A program made the translations under genes and the position numbers. From positions 475,436 to 539,435 of the forward strand of contig NZ_SGNY01000004.1 in NCBI RefSeq assembly GCF_007002745.1: a stretch of DNA of 64,000 nucleotides, in the 5' to 3' direction. The notes below the pieces were generated by a model that saw nothing but the letters and a program-made list of their open reading frames with translations, searched no databases and was not told the DNA's origin. The DNA is from Martinezella rhizogenes. Lineage in GTDB: Bacteria; Pseudomonadota; Alphaproteobacteria; Rhizobiales; Rhizobiaceae. Shown piece by piece: positions 1 through 7,201 of this stretch (its first letter is position 1; each line of letters starts with the position of its first letter).

Positions 1-4
1 TAAT

Positions 5-157
5 ATGAAGTTACTTTCTGCTTTCAACATTCGACTCCCTCTCGAACTCAAAGCTTGGCTTTCCGATCAAGCTGGCAAAAACGGGCGAAGCCTAAACGCC
101 GAGATCATCCAAATTGTAAAAACTGCAAAGAGCGCTAGCGCGGAGGATGAAGCTTAA
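5..157 (+). CDS. Arc-like ribbon-helix-helix DNA-binding protein (50 aa)
   Basis: This short reading frame encodes a 50-residue protein with the Arc-type ribbon-helix-helix pattern: a beta-strand segment FNIRLP, then a helix starting LELKAWL, then GRSLNAEII, the usual second-helix signature. Such proteins dimerise and bind operator DNA through the strand. Its TAA stop overlaps the ATG of the next gene (TAATG), so the two are probably translationally coupled. With the Xis-like and integrase genes downstream it looks like the control module of an integrative element. The ATG at 5 is very near the window edge, so a longer N-terminus beginning outside the window cannot be excluded. The target site is unknown. 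Confidence 0.75.
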   Translation: MKLLSAFNIRLPLELKAWLSDQAGKNGRSLNAEIIQIVKTAKSASAEDEA

Positions 158-528
158 TGCTGAAATTTCCTCGATCCCGCGCGTCTACGGAACCTGGTTC
201 AGCTCATCTCCTCACCGAGACGCAGGCAGCCGAACGCATACACAAATCCATCCACACACTCCGTAGGATTCGAAAACGGGGTGAAATCGGCTGCTACCAG
301 ATAGGTCGCTCCGCCTACTACACCCACCAGCATATTGATGAATTTTTGAAAGGCTTAGAACTATGCAAAACGAACGGTACCAACTCGGCGAATATTGGCT
401 CTCACAGCACAACAGCACCGTCTACAAAGCCACTTGGTACGACGCGGGCACTGGACAAACACGCCGCGCATCTCTTGGCACAAAAGACTTTCATGAAGCA
501 AAAAAGCTCCTCGCAGAATACGCCCTGA
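157..528 (+). CDS. Excisionase/MerR-type helix-turn-helix protein
   Basis: The N-terminal half (about residues 18-68) reads as a winged-helix excisionase/MerR-like domain: LLTETQAAERIHKSIHTLRR, then a wing around GCYQIGRSAYYT. Proteins of this type in integrative elements bend att DNA and direct excision (Xis or RDF role). The ATG overlaps the stop codon of the upstream Arc-like gene. The last third is low-complexity, rich in Ser, Thr and Asn, and lies over the start of the integrase in another frame. The functional part may therefore be only the first ~68 residues. A simple transcriptional regulator role is the main alternative. Confidence 0.7.
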   Translation: MLKFPRSRASTEPGSAHLLTETQAAERIHKSIHTLRRIRKRGEIGCYQIGRSAYYTHQHIDEFLKGLELCKTNGTNSANIGSHSTTAPSTKPLGTTRALDKHAAHLLAQKTFMKQKSSSQNTP

Positions 529-1493
529 AGCAGACAATACCTAAGGATCAAAGGGCCGCGGACATGCCACTAGGCCTCGTTTTCTACCGGTATTGGGAAC
601 ACCATGCGAAGAACATTGCATCGGCAGACCAAGCAAAATACGCTTTATCGCTCTGGACCGAATTCTGGGGAGCCTCAACGGTTGTTGACCTCACGCCGCC
701 AAAACAGAAAGAGTTCATTCTCTGGCTAAAGGCAAAAGGCTACAAGAATAGCTACGTATCTCGGACAATGTCCGTCGGACGGTCCGCTGTTCGCTTCTCA
801 TGGAAGAACGGCGAAATTAGCTCGGTGCCCTTTATCTACGACGAGCCAGACAGGTCTGACGAGAAAGAACCCTATCTAGTCAAGCTCGCGGAGATGAGAC
901 GGCTACTAACTAAGGCGCAGGAGCGCCCTCATATGTTCATCTATTGCATGATAGCACTGAACATCATGGCTCGACCGGAAGCCGCCCTCCAGCTTTCTCC
1001 GTCGCAGGTAGACCTTTCTGACCGGTGGATCAACCTCAACCCAAAGGGCAGAAAACAGACGAAAAAATACCGTCCAATCGTCCCTATCACGAATACCCTA
1101 CTACCCTTCCTCCAGCAGACAGATATCCCCGCATTCGTGCTTTGGAACAGCAAACCTATAGCAAGCGTAAAAAAGACCTTTGCCTCCACCGTATTTGACG
1201 CAGGTCTGTCAAAAGAAATTACGCCGTATAGCCTGCGCCACACGATGGCTACTGAACTACGCCGTCGTGGCGTGTCGGCTTGGGAAATTGAGGGGCTTCT
1301 TGGGCACCGTAGACCAAGCACGACGGAGAAGTATGCGCACTACGCGCCGGATTACTTGAGCGCAGGACGAATAGCCATAGACGCTTATTTCGAGACGCTC
1401 GGCTTGACCTACACTGTACCAAGGCTAGTTCACGTGTCAGAAGCGTGTCAGTCTCTAAAAATGAAAAATCCCCAGAAGGGGATTTCTCAATGA
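363..1493 (+). CDS. Tyrosine recombinase (integrase) of an integrative element
   Basis: The 376-residue protein has an N-terminal arm-binding segment (YWLSQHNSTVYKATWYD, then RRASLGT), a SAM-like core-binding middle and a C-terminal catalytic domain. Visible catalytic elements are the first Arg in IMARPEAAL, the SLRHTMATELRR box (R and H), GHRRPSTTEKY with the second His-Arg, and the nucleophile Tyr in that box. It should integrate or excise the element by site-specific recombination at the neighbouring tRNA-Val gene. The chosen ATG has AAAGG about 8 nt upstream and overlaps the preceding gene by 166 nt out of frame. The last ~10 codons lie in a stem-loop that reads as the tRNA terminator on the other strand. 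Confidence 0.9.
   Translation: MQNERYQLGEYWLSQHNSTVYKATWYDAGTGQTRRASLGTKDFHEAKKLLAEYALKQTIPKDQRAADMPLGLVFYRYWEHHAKNIASADQAKYALSLWTEFWGASTVVDLTPPKQKEFILWLKAKGYKNSYVSRTMSVGRSAVRFSWKNGEISSVPFIYDEPDRSDEKEPYLVKLAEMRRLLTKAQERPHMFIYCMIALNIMARPEAALQLSPSQVDLSDRWINLNPKGRKQTKKYRPIVPITNTLLPFLQQTDIPAFVLWNSKPIASVKKTFASTVFDAGLSKEITPYSLRHTMATELRRRGVSAWEIEGLLGHRRPSTTEKYAHYAPDYLSAGRIAIDAYFETLGLTYTVPRLVHVSEACQSLKMKNPQKGISQ
1456..1485 (-). terminator. Rho-independent terminator of tRNA-Val, inside the int 3' end
   Basis: On the minus strand an 8-bp stem AAATCCCC/GGGGATTT with a 4-nt loop (1466-1485) is followed by a broken T-run. It lies about 22 nt past the CCA end of tRNA-Val and is placed to terminate that transcript. 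The same bases encode the C-terminal residues of the integrase on the plus strand. Confidence 0.75.
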
Positions 1494-1507
1494 TATCAAA
1501 ATTCGGA

Positions 1508-1582
<75 letters not shown>

Positions 1583-1664
1583 TCCGTTGGCGGCGGATAG
1601 ACCACAAAACCGGTTCATGCGTCAACTGCTTTTTTTCGGTTTTGTGAAGGTTTTTTAAGAGGCC

Positions 1665-2027
1665 TTACGCCACAAGGAGTTTGTTGACCTCATCCACCAG
1701 ATCGCGCAGGTGGAACGGCTTGGAAAGCACCTTGGCGTCCTTCGGGGCCTTCGAATCGGCATTCAGTGCAACCGCGGCAAAGCCGGTGATGAACATGACT
1801 TTCAGGTCCGGGTCGAGTTCGGTCGCGCGTCGCGCGAGTTCTATGCCATCCATTTCAGGCATGACGATATCGGTCAGCAGTAGCGAAAAAGGCTCTTCGC
1901 GAAGCCGGTCGTAAGCGCTTGCGCCATTGTCGAAGGAAGAAACCTTGTAACCGGCTTTTTCCAGCGCCTTGACGAGGAAGCGGCGCATATCGTTGTCGTC
2001 TTCAGCAAGAAGAATTTTTTGATTCAT
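1665..2027 (-). CDS. cpdR: Single-domain response regulator CpdR
   Basis: This is a 120-residue stand-alone receiver domain: acidic pocket AEDDNDM near residues 8-14, phospho-acceptor Asp in LLTDIVMPEMDG (about D53), and the conserved Lys in VLSKPF (about K103). There is no output domain. Length and sequence match alphaproteobacterial CpdR. In its unphosphorylated form CpdR primes ClpXP for degradation of cell-cycle proteins, and phosphorylation through the CckA-ChpT relay switches it off. I chose the ATG at 2027 (MNQKILL) over an upstream codon because the family begins there. It precedes an N-formylglutamate amidohydrolase gene transcribed the other way. Confidence 0.9.
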   Translation of the reverse strand: MNQKILLAEDDNDMRRFLVKALEKAGYKVSSFDNGASAYDRLREEPFSLLLTDIVMPEMDGIELARRATELDPDLKVMFITGFAAVALNADSKAPKDAKVLSKPFHLRDLVDEVNKLLVA

Positions 2028-2209
2028 GGTTAAGTGACCGTAACTGCTCAATGTTTGGAATACCCTAGCCCGATTATAGGATTTTCACGGTAAATATCCT
2101 GTGAACACGTGAATCGGTATAGCGCTGCTTTGGCGATAGTATGGACTTGCTGCACGGTAACTGGCAACATGAACATCCTGATAGTTTGTGACATGGTAAA
2201 TGGGTCTGA

Positions 2210-3094
2210 ATGGACTGGGTAACGGGCGAATATGAGTTGTTTGAAGTAACGGAGCCTGCCGTTCAAACCCTGCCATTCGTCTATAATTCACCCCATAGCG
2301 GCCGCTGTTATCCCATTTCCTTCCTCGAATCGGCGCGGCTGGATTCGCATGAGATTCGCCGCTCGGAAGATCATTTCGTCGATGAGCTTTTCGCCGCCGC
2401 CCCCGAGATCGGCGCGCCGCTTCTGAAAGCGAATTTTCCCCGCGCCTATCTCGACGTCAATCGCGAGCCCTACGAGCTAGATCCGCGCATGTTCGAAGGC
2501 ACCCTGCCGCCTTATGCCAATATCGGCTCCATGCGGGTTGCTGGCGGCTTGGGCACGGTGCCGCGCATCGTCGCCGAAAATATGGATATTTATGCTCACC
2601 GCTTGCCGGTCGATGAGGCACTCTCGCGGATCGAGACGATCTATAAACCCTACCACGCCTGCCTGCGCCGGCTGCTTTCACGCACCCATGCCAATTTCGG
2701 CATGGCGGTGCTGATTGATTGCCATTCCATGCCCGGCAATATCCGCGTCGCCGGCTCGAACCTCCGGCCGGATGTGATCATCGGCGATCGATACGGCACC
2801 AGCGCATCCCAGGAAGTCTCCCGCGCCGCCCTGCATTTCCTGGAGGAGCTGGGCTTCATCGCGGTCTGCAACAAGCCTTATGCCGGCGGCTTCATCACCG
2901 AACATTACGGCCGGCCCATTCGCTCCCTCCACGCGCTGCAGATCGAGGTCAACCGGTCGCTTTACGTCGATGAAAAGACGCTTTCGAAGAAAGCCGATTT
3001 TCCGGCCATTCAGGCATCGCTGGAAATCTTCATGCGTCAGCTCGGCGCTTTCGTTTCGGAATACGCGATCGAGACCTCGCTCGCCGCCGAATAA
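2210..3094 (+). CDS. N-formylglutamate amidohydrolase family protein (HutG-like paralogue)
   Basis: The 294-residue protein belongs to the N-formylglutamate amidohydrolase family. Recognisable blocks are NSPHSGRCYP near the N-terminus, NFPRAYLDVNREPYELDP, LIDCHSMPG with a probable zinc His, and GGFITEHYGRP near the C-terminus. Family enzymes hydrolyse N-formyl-L-glutamate or related N-formyl amino acids. The hut operon at 55-63 kb carries its own, differently sequenced HutG, so this copy probably acts on another substrate or in another context. It is a single gene between cpdR and the MmgR sRNA. The start ATG at 2210 has only a weak ribosome-binding site; a downstream start would remove the poorly conserved first residues. 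Confidence 0.85.
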   Translation: MDWVTGEYELFEVTEPAVQTLPFVYNSPHSGRCYPISFLESARLDSHEIRRSEDHFVDELFAAAPEIGAPLLKANFPRAYLDVNREPYELDPRMFEGTLPPYANIGSMRVAGGLGTVPRIVAENMDIYAHRLPVDEALSRIETIYKPYHACLRRLLSRTHANFGMAVLIDCHSMPGNIRVAGSNLRPDVIIGDRYGTSASQEVSRAALHFLEELGFIAVCNKPYAGGFITEHYGRPIRSLHALQIEVNRSLYVDEKTLSKKADFPAIQASLEIFMRQLGAFVSEYAIETSLAAE

Positions 3095-3152
3095 CGCGCC
3101 AAATTCCCGATATTTCAAATCTTTAGACGAGACCGTCTGGCGGCATGCCGGG

Positions 3153-3229
3153 CAAAAAAAACCGCGCTTTTGGCGCGGTCAAGTCTAGGGAGGAAACACC
3201 CAAGGAGGGTATTTACAGTCAAAGACTGC
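3153..3229 (-). ncRNA. mmgR: MmgR / alpha-r8 (Rfam suhB-type) small RNA
   Basis: On the minus strand a sigma-70-like promoter leads into a ~77-nt transcript that ends in a strong intrinsic terminator: stem ACCGCGC/GCGCGGT at 3161-3179, then an eight-T run. The body carries TTTCCTCCCT, the conserved unpaired anti-Shine-Dalgarno-like decamer I recall for the alpha-r8 family. That family includes S. meliloti MmgR, which limits polyhydroxybutyrate granule accumulation. The 77-nt length, the terminator and the position beside an inositol-monophosphatase-family gene all fit. The family assignment rests on motif recall, not a covariance search. Confidence 0.85.
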
Positions 3230-3235
3230 AGGGTC

Positions 3236-3264
3236 ACGCTACGCAGTGCGTGCACAATTGTCAA
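3236..3264 (-). promoter_or_regulatory. Promoter of the MmgR-type sRNA
   Basis: On the minus strand there is TTGACA (3259-3264), exactly 17 bp of spacer, then TAGCGT (3236-3241). Start of transcription at about 3229 gives a 77-nt RNA to the end of the terminator. The spacer contains GTGCACGCACTGCG, partly resembling an NtrC half-site pair, which would fit nitrogen control but is weak evidence. Confidence 0.7.
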
Positions 3265-3428
3265 TCATTTTATTTTATGCCTATTTTTTAGACTTATGCC
3301 GAAAATATGGAAACACCGGCTCCCGCATCCATACGAGTGGACGGCGGATGTGATTCCGGTCTATGCATTTCGCCACGCAATTCAGGCCACATCATTCAGG
3401 CTCCACCATCCAGGCAATGAGGTTTCGC

Positions 3429-4205
3429 ATGCTGCCCGACCGGAATTTCTTCTTCAAACTTGCCGATGCAGCCAGTGCTGAAACGCTTCCCCGCTTTCGC
3501 ACGGGCATTGCCGTCACCAACAAGCAGGATGGCGGCTATGATCCGGTGACGGAAGGCGATCAGGCAGCAGAAACCGCCATTCGTGCGCTCATCGAAGAGC
3601 ATTTTCCGCAGCACGGCATTCTTGGCGAAGAACACGGTAATGTCGGTCTCGACCGCGACCATATCTGGGTCATCGACCCGATCGACGGTACCCGCGCCTT
3701 CATTTCCGGCGTGCCGGTCTGGGGCACGCTGATTGGTTTCCAGTCAGCCGGCCGCGCCACGATGGGCATCATGGACCAGCCCTTCACGAAAGAGCGTTAT
3801 TTCGCAGATGGTGAAAGTGCCTGGTATTTCGGACCCGATGGCGAAAAGAAAATCCGCACGCGTGATTGCGCGTCTCTGTCCGATGCGGTGCTGTTCACCA
3901 CCACCCCGCATATCTTCACCGCAGAAGAAAAGCCGCTTTATGAAAAGGTAGAGAAACAGGTCCGCCTTTTCCGCTACGGTGTGGATTGTTACGCCTATTG
4001 CCTGCTGGCCGCCGGCCATGTTGATCTGGTGATCGAATCCGGTCTGAAGCCCTATGATGTCGGCGCATTGATCCCGGTGATCGAACAGGCTGGCGGTATC
4101 ATGACCACCTGGGATGGCGGGCGCCCGGAAAATGGCGGGCGCATTCTGGCAGCCGGATCCAGGGCCGTGCACGAAGAGGCCCTGGCCATTCTCTCGAAAC
4201 TCTAG
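3429..4205 (+). CDS. hisN: Histidinol-phosphatase / inositol-monophosphatase family enzyme
   Basis: The protein (about 258 aa) has the metal-dependent phosphatase signatures of the inositol monophosphatase superfamily: a GEEHG block, WVIDPIDGTRAF (metal-binding Asp residues) and the C-terminal KPYDVGALIPVIEQAGG box. Rhizobial proteins of this length and sequence are annotated as HisN, which removes phosphate from L-histidinol phosphate in histidine biosynthesis. A general inositol-phosphatase (SuhB-like) role is the alternative. I chose the ATG at 3429 because GAGG lies 6 nt upstream; a slightly longer form from 3417 is possible. The gene is convergent with the next one, with only 19 nt between stop codons. 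Confidence 0.85.
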   Translation: MLPDRNFFFKLADAASAETLPRFRTGIAVTNKQDGGYDPVTEGDQAAETAIRALIEEHFPQHGILGEEHGNVGLDRDHIWVIDPIDGTRAFISGVPVWGTLIGFQSAGRATMGIMDQPFTKERYFADGESAWYFGPDGEKKIRTRDCASLSDAVLFTTTPHIFTAEEKPLYEKVEKQVRLFRYGVDCYAYCLLAAGHVDLVIESGLKPYDVGALIPVIEQAGGIMTTWDGGRPENGGRILAAGSRAVHEEALAILSKL

Positions 4206-4224
4206 GAGCCTGGCTGAGCGGCGA

Positions 4225-5166
4225 TCACTCCGGCGCGAAAAACGCGCCGATGGCCGCGAGCGCCTGTTTGCGGAAAACATCGCGCTCATGCAGCAGCTCA
4301 TGGCGCGCACCGGTGACGGGAAGCAGCTGTGCCGCCCGGAAATTGCGCGACAGTTCTTCCTGCGCCTTATAGGGCGTAATCGTATCCAGCATCGGCGCCA
4401 GAATGAGGGTCGGAATGGTGATGTTCGTCAGATGATCCTGACGGGTCACCCGCGCCATGGCCTTCAAGGCTTCATAGACCCAGCGCGCCGTTGGCGCACC
4501 GATGAACAGTTCCGGAAATTGCCGGTGCAGCGATAGATTTCGCGCAAAACGCTTCGCATCCGAGGTCAGCGGGTTGCCATCGAAATCCCGCTCACGTTGA
4601 TCCTTGCCGAGCTGAATTCTTCCGAGGCCAATCAGACTTAAGACCGTCGAGACAAGCCGGATGACGGGCGAAGGAACGGATTGCTGGCTGTCCAGCTCGA
4701 TGAATGGCGAGCAAAGCGCCAGTCGGTCTATCCGGTTGGACAGGTCGGGTGCCGCCGCAAGTGCTGCAAGCGCACCGGTGGAATGCGCGATCATGAAGAA
4801 TGGCAGCCGTGTATCCGGCAACACCACCTGCTCGAGAAACAGGCTGATATCGCGCTGATAGTCGGAAAACCGCCGAACATGCCCGGCGCCCGGCCTCTTC
4901 AGCAGCCGTTCAGAACCGCCCTGCCCGCGCGTGTCGAAGGTCGCGACCCAGAAGCCCATGGCCGTCAGATCGGCAATCGTTTCGAAATATTTCTCGATAC
5001 ACTCGTTGCGGCCGTGCAGAAGAACCACCGTTCCGCGGGCAATATGGCGGCTGGCGCGAAAGATCGCATATCGAAGCTGCTTGCCGCCATGGCCGGCAAA
5101 ATATCCGACGGTATGGTTGCCGGGAACCAGGTTATCTTCACTGACGCGCAATGTGGCTTCGATCAT
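4225..5166 (-). CDS. Alpha/beta hydrolase, lysophospholipase-like
   Basis: The ~313-residue protein is an alpha/beta hydrolase of the lysophospholipase (PldB, Hydrolase_4) type. It has VVLLHGRNECIEKY near residue 50 for the oxyanion region, FDTRGQGGS near 78-85, and the nucleophile elbow AHSTGA with Ser at about 129. Late Asp and His residues (PMLDTITP and GARHELLHE) complete a plausible triad. No signal peptide is seen, so it is probably cytoplasmic. The true substrate is unknown; monoacylglycerol lipase activity is also possible. The start MIEATLRV at 5166 is preferred over an upstream basic extension, though its ribosome-binding site is weak. Confidence 0.8.
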   Translation of the reverse strand: MIEATLRVSEDNLVPGNHTVGYFAGHGGKQLRYAIFRASRHIARGTVVLLHGRNECIEKYFETIADLTAMGFWVATFDTRGQGGSERLLKRPGAGHVRRFSDYQRDISLFLEQVVLPDTRLPFFMIAHSTGALAALAAAPDLSNRIDRLALCSPFIELDSQQSVPSPVIRLVSTVLSLIGLGRIQLGKDQRERDFDGNPLTSDAKRFARNLSLHRQFPELFIGAPTARWVYEALKAMARVTRQDHLTNITIPTLILAPMLDTITPYKAQEELSRNFRAAQLLPVTGARHELLHERDVFRKQALAAIGAFFAPE

Positions 5167-5403
5167 CGGTCTTTTCCGGCTTTTCAACTCTTTTCGGATA
5201 GGTCGGCGGCGACAGAAGGTCAAAGAAAAAATTGCCGGAACCGTCGGTTAAAGCAGTCGCGGTTCCGGCCAGTAAGACAGAAGAAGAAGGGACGTTATTG
5301 CTTCTGTCCACGGAGAATGTCTCCGATGACCGCAGTTTTATGGCGCTCAAACTGAACGATGCCGGAACCGGATGTTCAGCCATGGTTCATGTTGTGACCA
5401 CCC

Positions 5404-5432
5404 CTTGACGCAGGCTCCAGCCATTCCCATCT
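5404..5432 (+). promoter_or_regulatory. Candidate sigma-32 (RpoH) heat-shock promoter
   Basis: CTTGACG (5404-5410) and CCCATCT (5426-5432) separated by 15 bp resemble the alphaproteobacterial RpoH promoter (CTTGAA with CCCAT-T). It lies about 95 nt before the hsp20 start, leaving a leader of the right length for a ROSE thermometer. The rest of the 5167-5403 stretch shows nothing recognisable. Confidence 0.55.
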
Positions 5433-5437
5433 CCTTC

Positions 5438-5533
5438 ATGCGGTCGCCAGAACGGGACCGCGCCCTATGTCCGGCCGTTGCCAGAACGGGACGCCGGATT
5501 TAACCGCAAACAGTCGCTTCTTAGGAGGACACC
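5438..5533 (+). promoter_or_regulatory. ROSE-type RNA thermometer in the hsp20 leader
   Basis: The leader ends GTCGCTTCTTAGGAGGA just before the ATG. A short U-C/U-GCU strand facing the AGGAGG Shine-Dalgarno is the signature of the ROSE 3' hairpin, which masks the ribosome-binding site at low temperature. Two copies of GCCAGAACGGGAC (5446-5458 and 5480-5492) lie upstream and could form the additional ROSE helices. ROSE elements are known on rhizobial and Agrobacterium small heat-shock genes. Confidence 0.7.
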
Positions 5534-6016
5534 ATGCGTCACGTCGATTTTTCCCCCCTTTATCGCTCCACCGTTGGCTTCGACCGTCTTTTCTCGATGC
5601 TTGACGGCCTCGGCCAACCCGAGCAGGCCCAGTCCTATCCGCCCTACAATATCGAGCGGACGGGTGAAAACACCTATCGTATCACCATGGCTGTTGCCGG
5701 TTTCGATGAGACCGAACTCAGCATTGAATCCCGCGCCAATGCGCTGACGGTGAAGGCTGAGAAGTCCGGGGACGAGAAGTCATCCGAAGGCGAATTCCTG
5801 TATCGCGGCATCGCCACGCGCGCTTTCGAACGCCGCTTCCAGCTTGCCGACCACGTCGAAGTCCAGACCGCTTCCTTAAAGAACGGCCTGCTCCACATTG
5901 ATCTCGTCCGCAATATTCCGGAAGCCATGAAGCCGCGCCGCATCGCGATCTCGTCCGACAGCGCCGATGCGCCGAAGACGATCGAAGCCCAGATCACGCC
6001 GGCTCAGGTCAACTAA
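5534..6016 (+). CDS. Small heat-shock protein, Hsp20/IbpA family
   Basis: The 160-residue protein has an N-terminal segment PLYRSTVGFDRLFSML, then the alpha-crystallin domain starting at YPPYNIERTGENTYRITMAVAGF, and the closing GLLHIDLVRNIPE with the I/V-x-I/V region. Class A rhizobial HspA/IbpA proteins look like this. They bind unfolding proteins and hold them for refolding by DnaK. AGGAGGA lies close before the ATG inside a ROSE-type hairpin. Heat control is probably double, transcriptional by RpoH and translational by the thermometer. A strong terminator follows. Confidence 0.92.
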   Translation: MRHVDFSPLYRSTVGFDRLFSMLDGLGQPEQAQSYPPYNIERTGENTYRITMAVAGFDETELSIESRANALTVKAEKSGDEKSSEGEFLYRGIATRAFERRFQLADHVEVQTASLKNGLLHIDLVRNIPEAMKPRRIAISSDSADAPKTIEAQITPAQVN

Positions 6017-6037
6017 ACTATCCTGAAATGCAATCGG

Positions 6038-6067
6038 AACGGCCCCTTCCCGGGGCCGTTTTTGTTT
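6038..6067 (+). terminator. Intrinsic terminator after hsp20
   Basis: Stem AACGGCCCC / GGGGCCGTT with a short loop is followed by TTTGTTT. It is 20 nt past the hsp20 stop and also lies just before the stop of the convergent transporter gene. Confidence 0.85.
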
Positions 6068-6082
6068 GCAGAAATTTTTGTG

Positions 6083-7102
6083 TCAGCGGGTGGATGCCGC
6101 CACGCCTTCTGCGGCAGCCGTTTCCGTAATCGCTGCCTTCTCATGGGCCTTGCGGGCATAACGCTGGGCCAGCACAGCGCAGACCATCAGCTGAATCTGA
6201 TGGAAGAGCATGATTGGCAGAACGATAGCGCCAATGCTCTGGCCGGCAAAGATCGCGCCCGCCATGGGCACACCACTGGCAAGGCTCTTCTTGGACCCGC
6301 AAAAGGTGATGGTGATTTCATCCGCCTTGTTGAAACCAAGCGCCCGGCTGCCGAACATCGTCACGCAGAGGACAAACGCCAGAAGCACGATGTTGATGAC
6401 AATGACCACGCCGATGTCGCGCAGGGAAAACGTCTGCCAGATACCCTCGATGACAGCATCAGAAAAAGCGAGATAGACAACCATCAGGATCGAGCCGCGA
6501 TCGACGGGAGACAGCAGTTTTTTGCGCGCTCGGATCCAGTCGCCAATCCACGGCTGCAACACCTGACCGACGATGAAAGGCAACAACAGCTGCAGGAAGA
6601 TTTGCAGGAAAGCGTCGAGCGAAAACCCGTTGCCATGGCCGCCCACCGTAAACAGCAGGCCAACCAGCAATGGCGTCAGGAACATGCCGAAAATATTCGA
6701 TGCCGAAGCCGAGCAGATCGCCGCCGGCACGTTTCCGCCCGCCATGGAGGTGAAGGCGATGGAGGATTGCACAGTGGATGGCAGGACACAGAGAAACAGC
6801 ACGCCCATATAAAGCGGCGCCGGCAGGATGTTTTCGGGAATGAAACCGATCGCCACGCCCAGCAACGGGAAAAGGCCGAAAGTCACGAGCAGGATCGCCA
6901 GATGCAGACGCCAGTGCAGGATGCCGGCAATCACCACATCCCGCGAAAGTCGCGCACCATGCAGGAAGAACAGAAGCGCAATCGCCAGCTTCGTCGCAAG
7001 GCCGAAATATTCCGCCGGCTGACCGCTGATGGGCAGAAAGGAAGCCAAAATCACGGTGGCCACCAACATCATGGTGAAGCGGTCAGGCAAGAAGCGGGTC
7101 AT
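6083..7102 (-). CDS. SBF-like (bile acid:sodium symporter family) membrane transporter
   Basis: The 339-residue protein is almost entirely hydrophobic, with about nine to ten predicted membrane spans. It begins MTRFLPDRFTMMLVATVILASFLP and contains LFFLHGARLS, FLCVLPSTVQSSIAFTSMAGGN and CGSKKSLASGVPMA. These blocks match the YfeH/SBF-like branch (PF13593), whose substrates are mostly unknown; sodium-coupled anion uptake is the family expectation. It diverges from a LysR-type regulator across 99 bp, so that regulator probably controls it. The C-terminus is cytoplasmic-looking and alanine-rich. Confidence 0.88.
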   Translation of the reverse strand: MTRFLPDRFTMMLVATVILASFLPISGQPAEYFGLATKLAIALLFFLHGARLSRDVVIAGILHWRLHLAILLVTFGLFPLLGVAIGFIPENILPAPLYMGVLFLCVLPSTVQSSIAFTSMAGGNVPAAICSASASNIFGMFLTPLLVGLLFTVGGHGNGFSLDAFLQIFLQLLLPFIVGQVLQPWIGDWIRARKKLLSPVDRGSILMVVYLAFSDAVIEGIWQTFSLRDIGVVIVINIVLLAFVLCVTMFGSRALGFNKADEITITFCGSKKSLASGVPMAGAIFAGQSIGAIVLPIMLFHQIQLMVCAVLAQRYARKAHEKAAITETAAAEGVAASTR

Positions 7103-7201
7103 GGGAAAATCTTTCCGGCATCAGTTTTGCTTGAAATGTCAGCCACTATCGCTAATCATGAATTCGAATGCAAAGACTAACAGTTATCATGATTTGAGAT
7201 A
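7103..7201. promoter_or_regulatory. Divergent promoter region, SBF-like transporter / LysR regulator
   Basis: The 99-bp AT-rich gap holds AATCATGAATTCGAA and TTATCATGATTTGA, two related ATCATGA motifs about 30 bp apart, the second containing the palindrome ATCATGAT. A LysR protein would be expected to bind here to control both directions. The exact operator is not certain. Confidence 0.4.

Noticed and set aside
5138..5383. 81-codon minus-strand frame upstream of the lysophospholipase-like gene
   Set aside because: No ribosome-binding site or recognisable family; overlaps the start of the hydrolase gene.
6062..7180. 372-codon plus-strand frame opposite the SBF-like transporter
   Set aside because: Very rich in His, Gln, Arg and Asp, which mirrors hydrophobic codons on the other strand.
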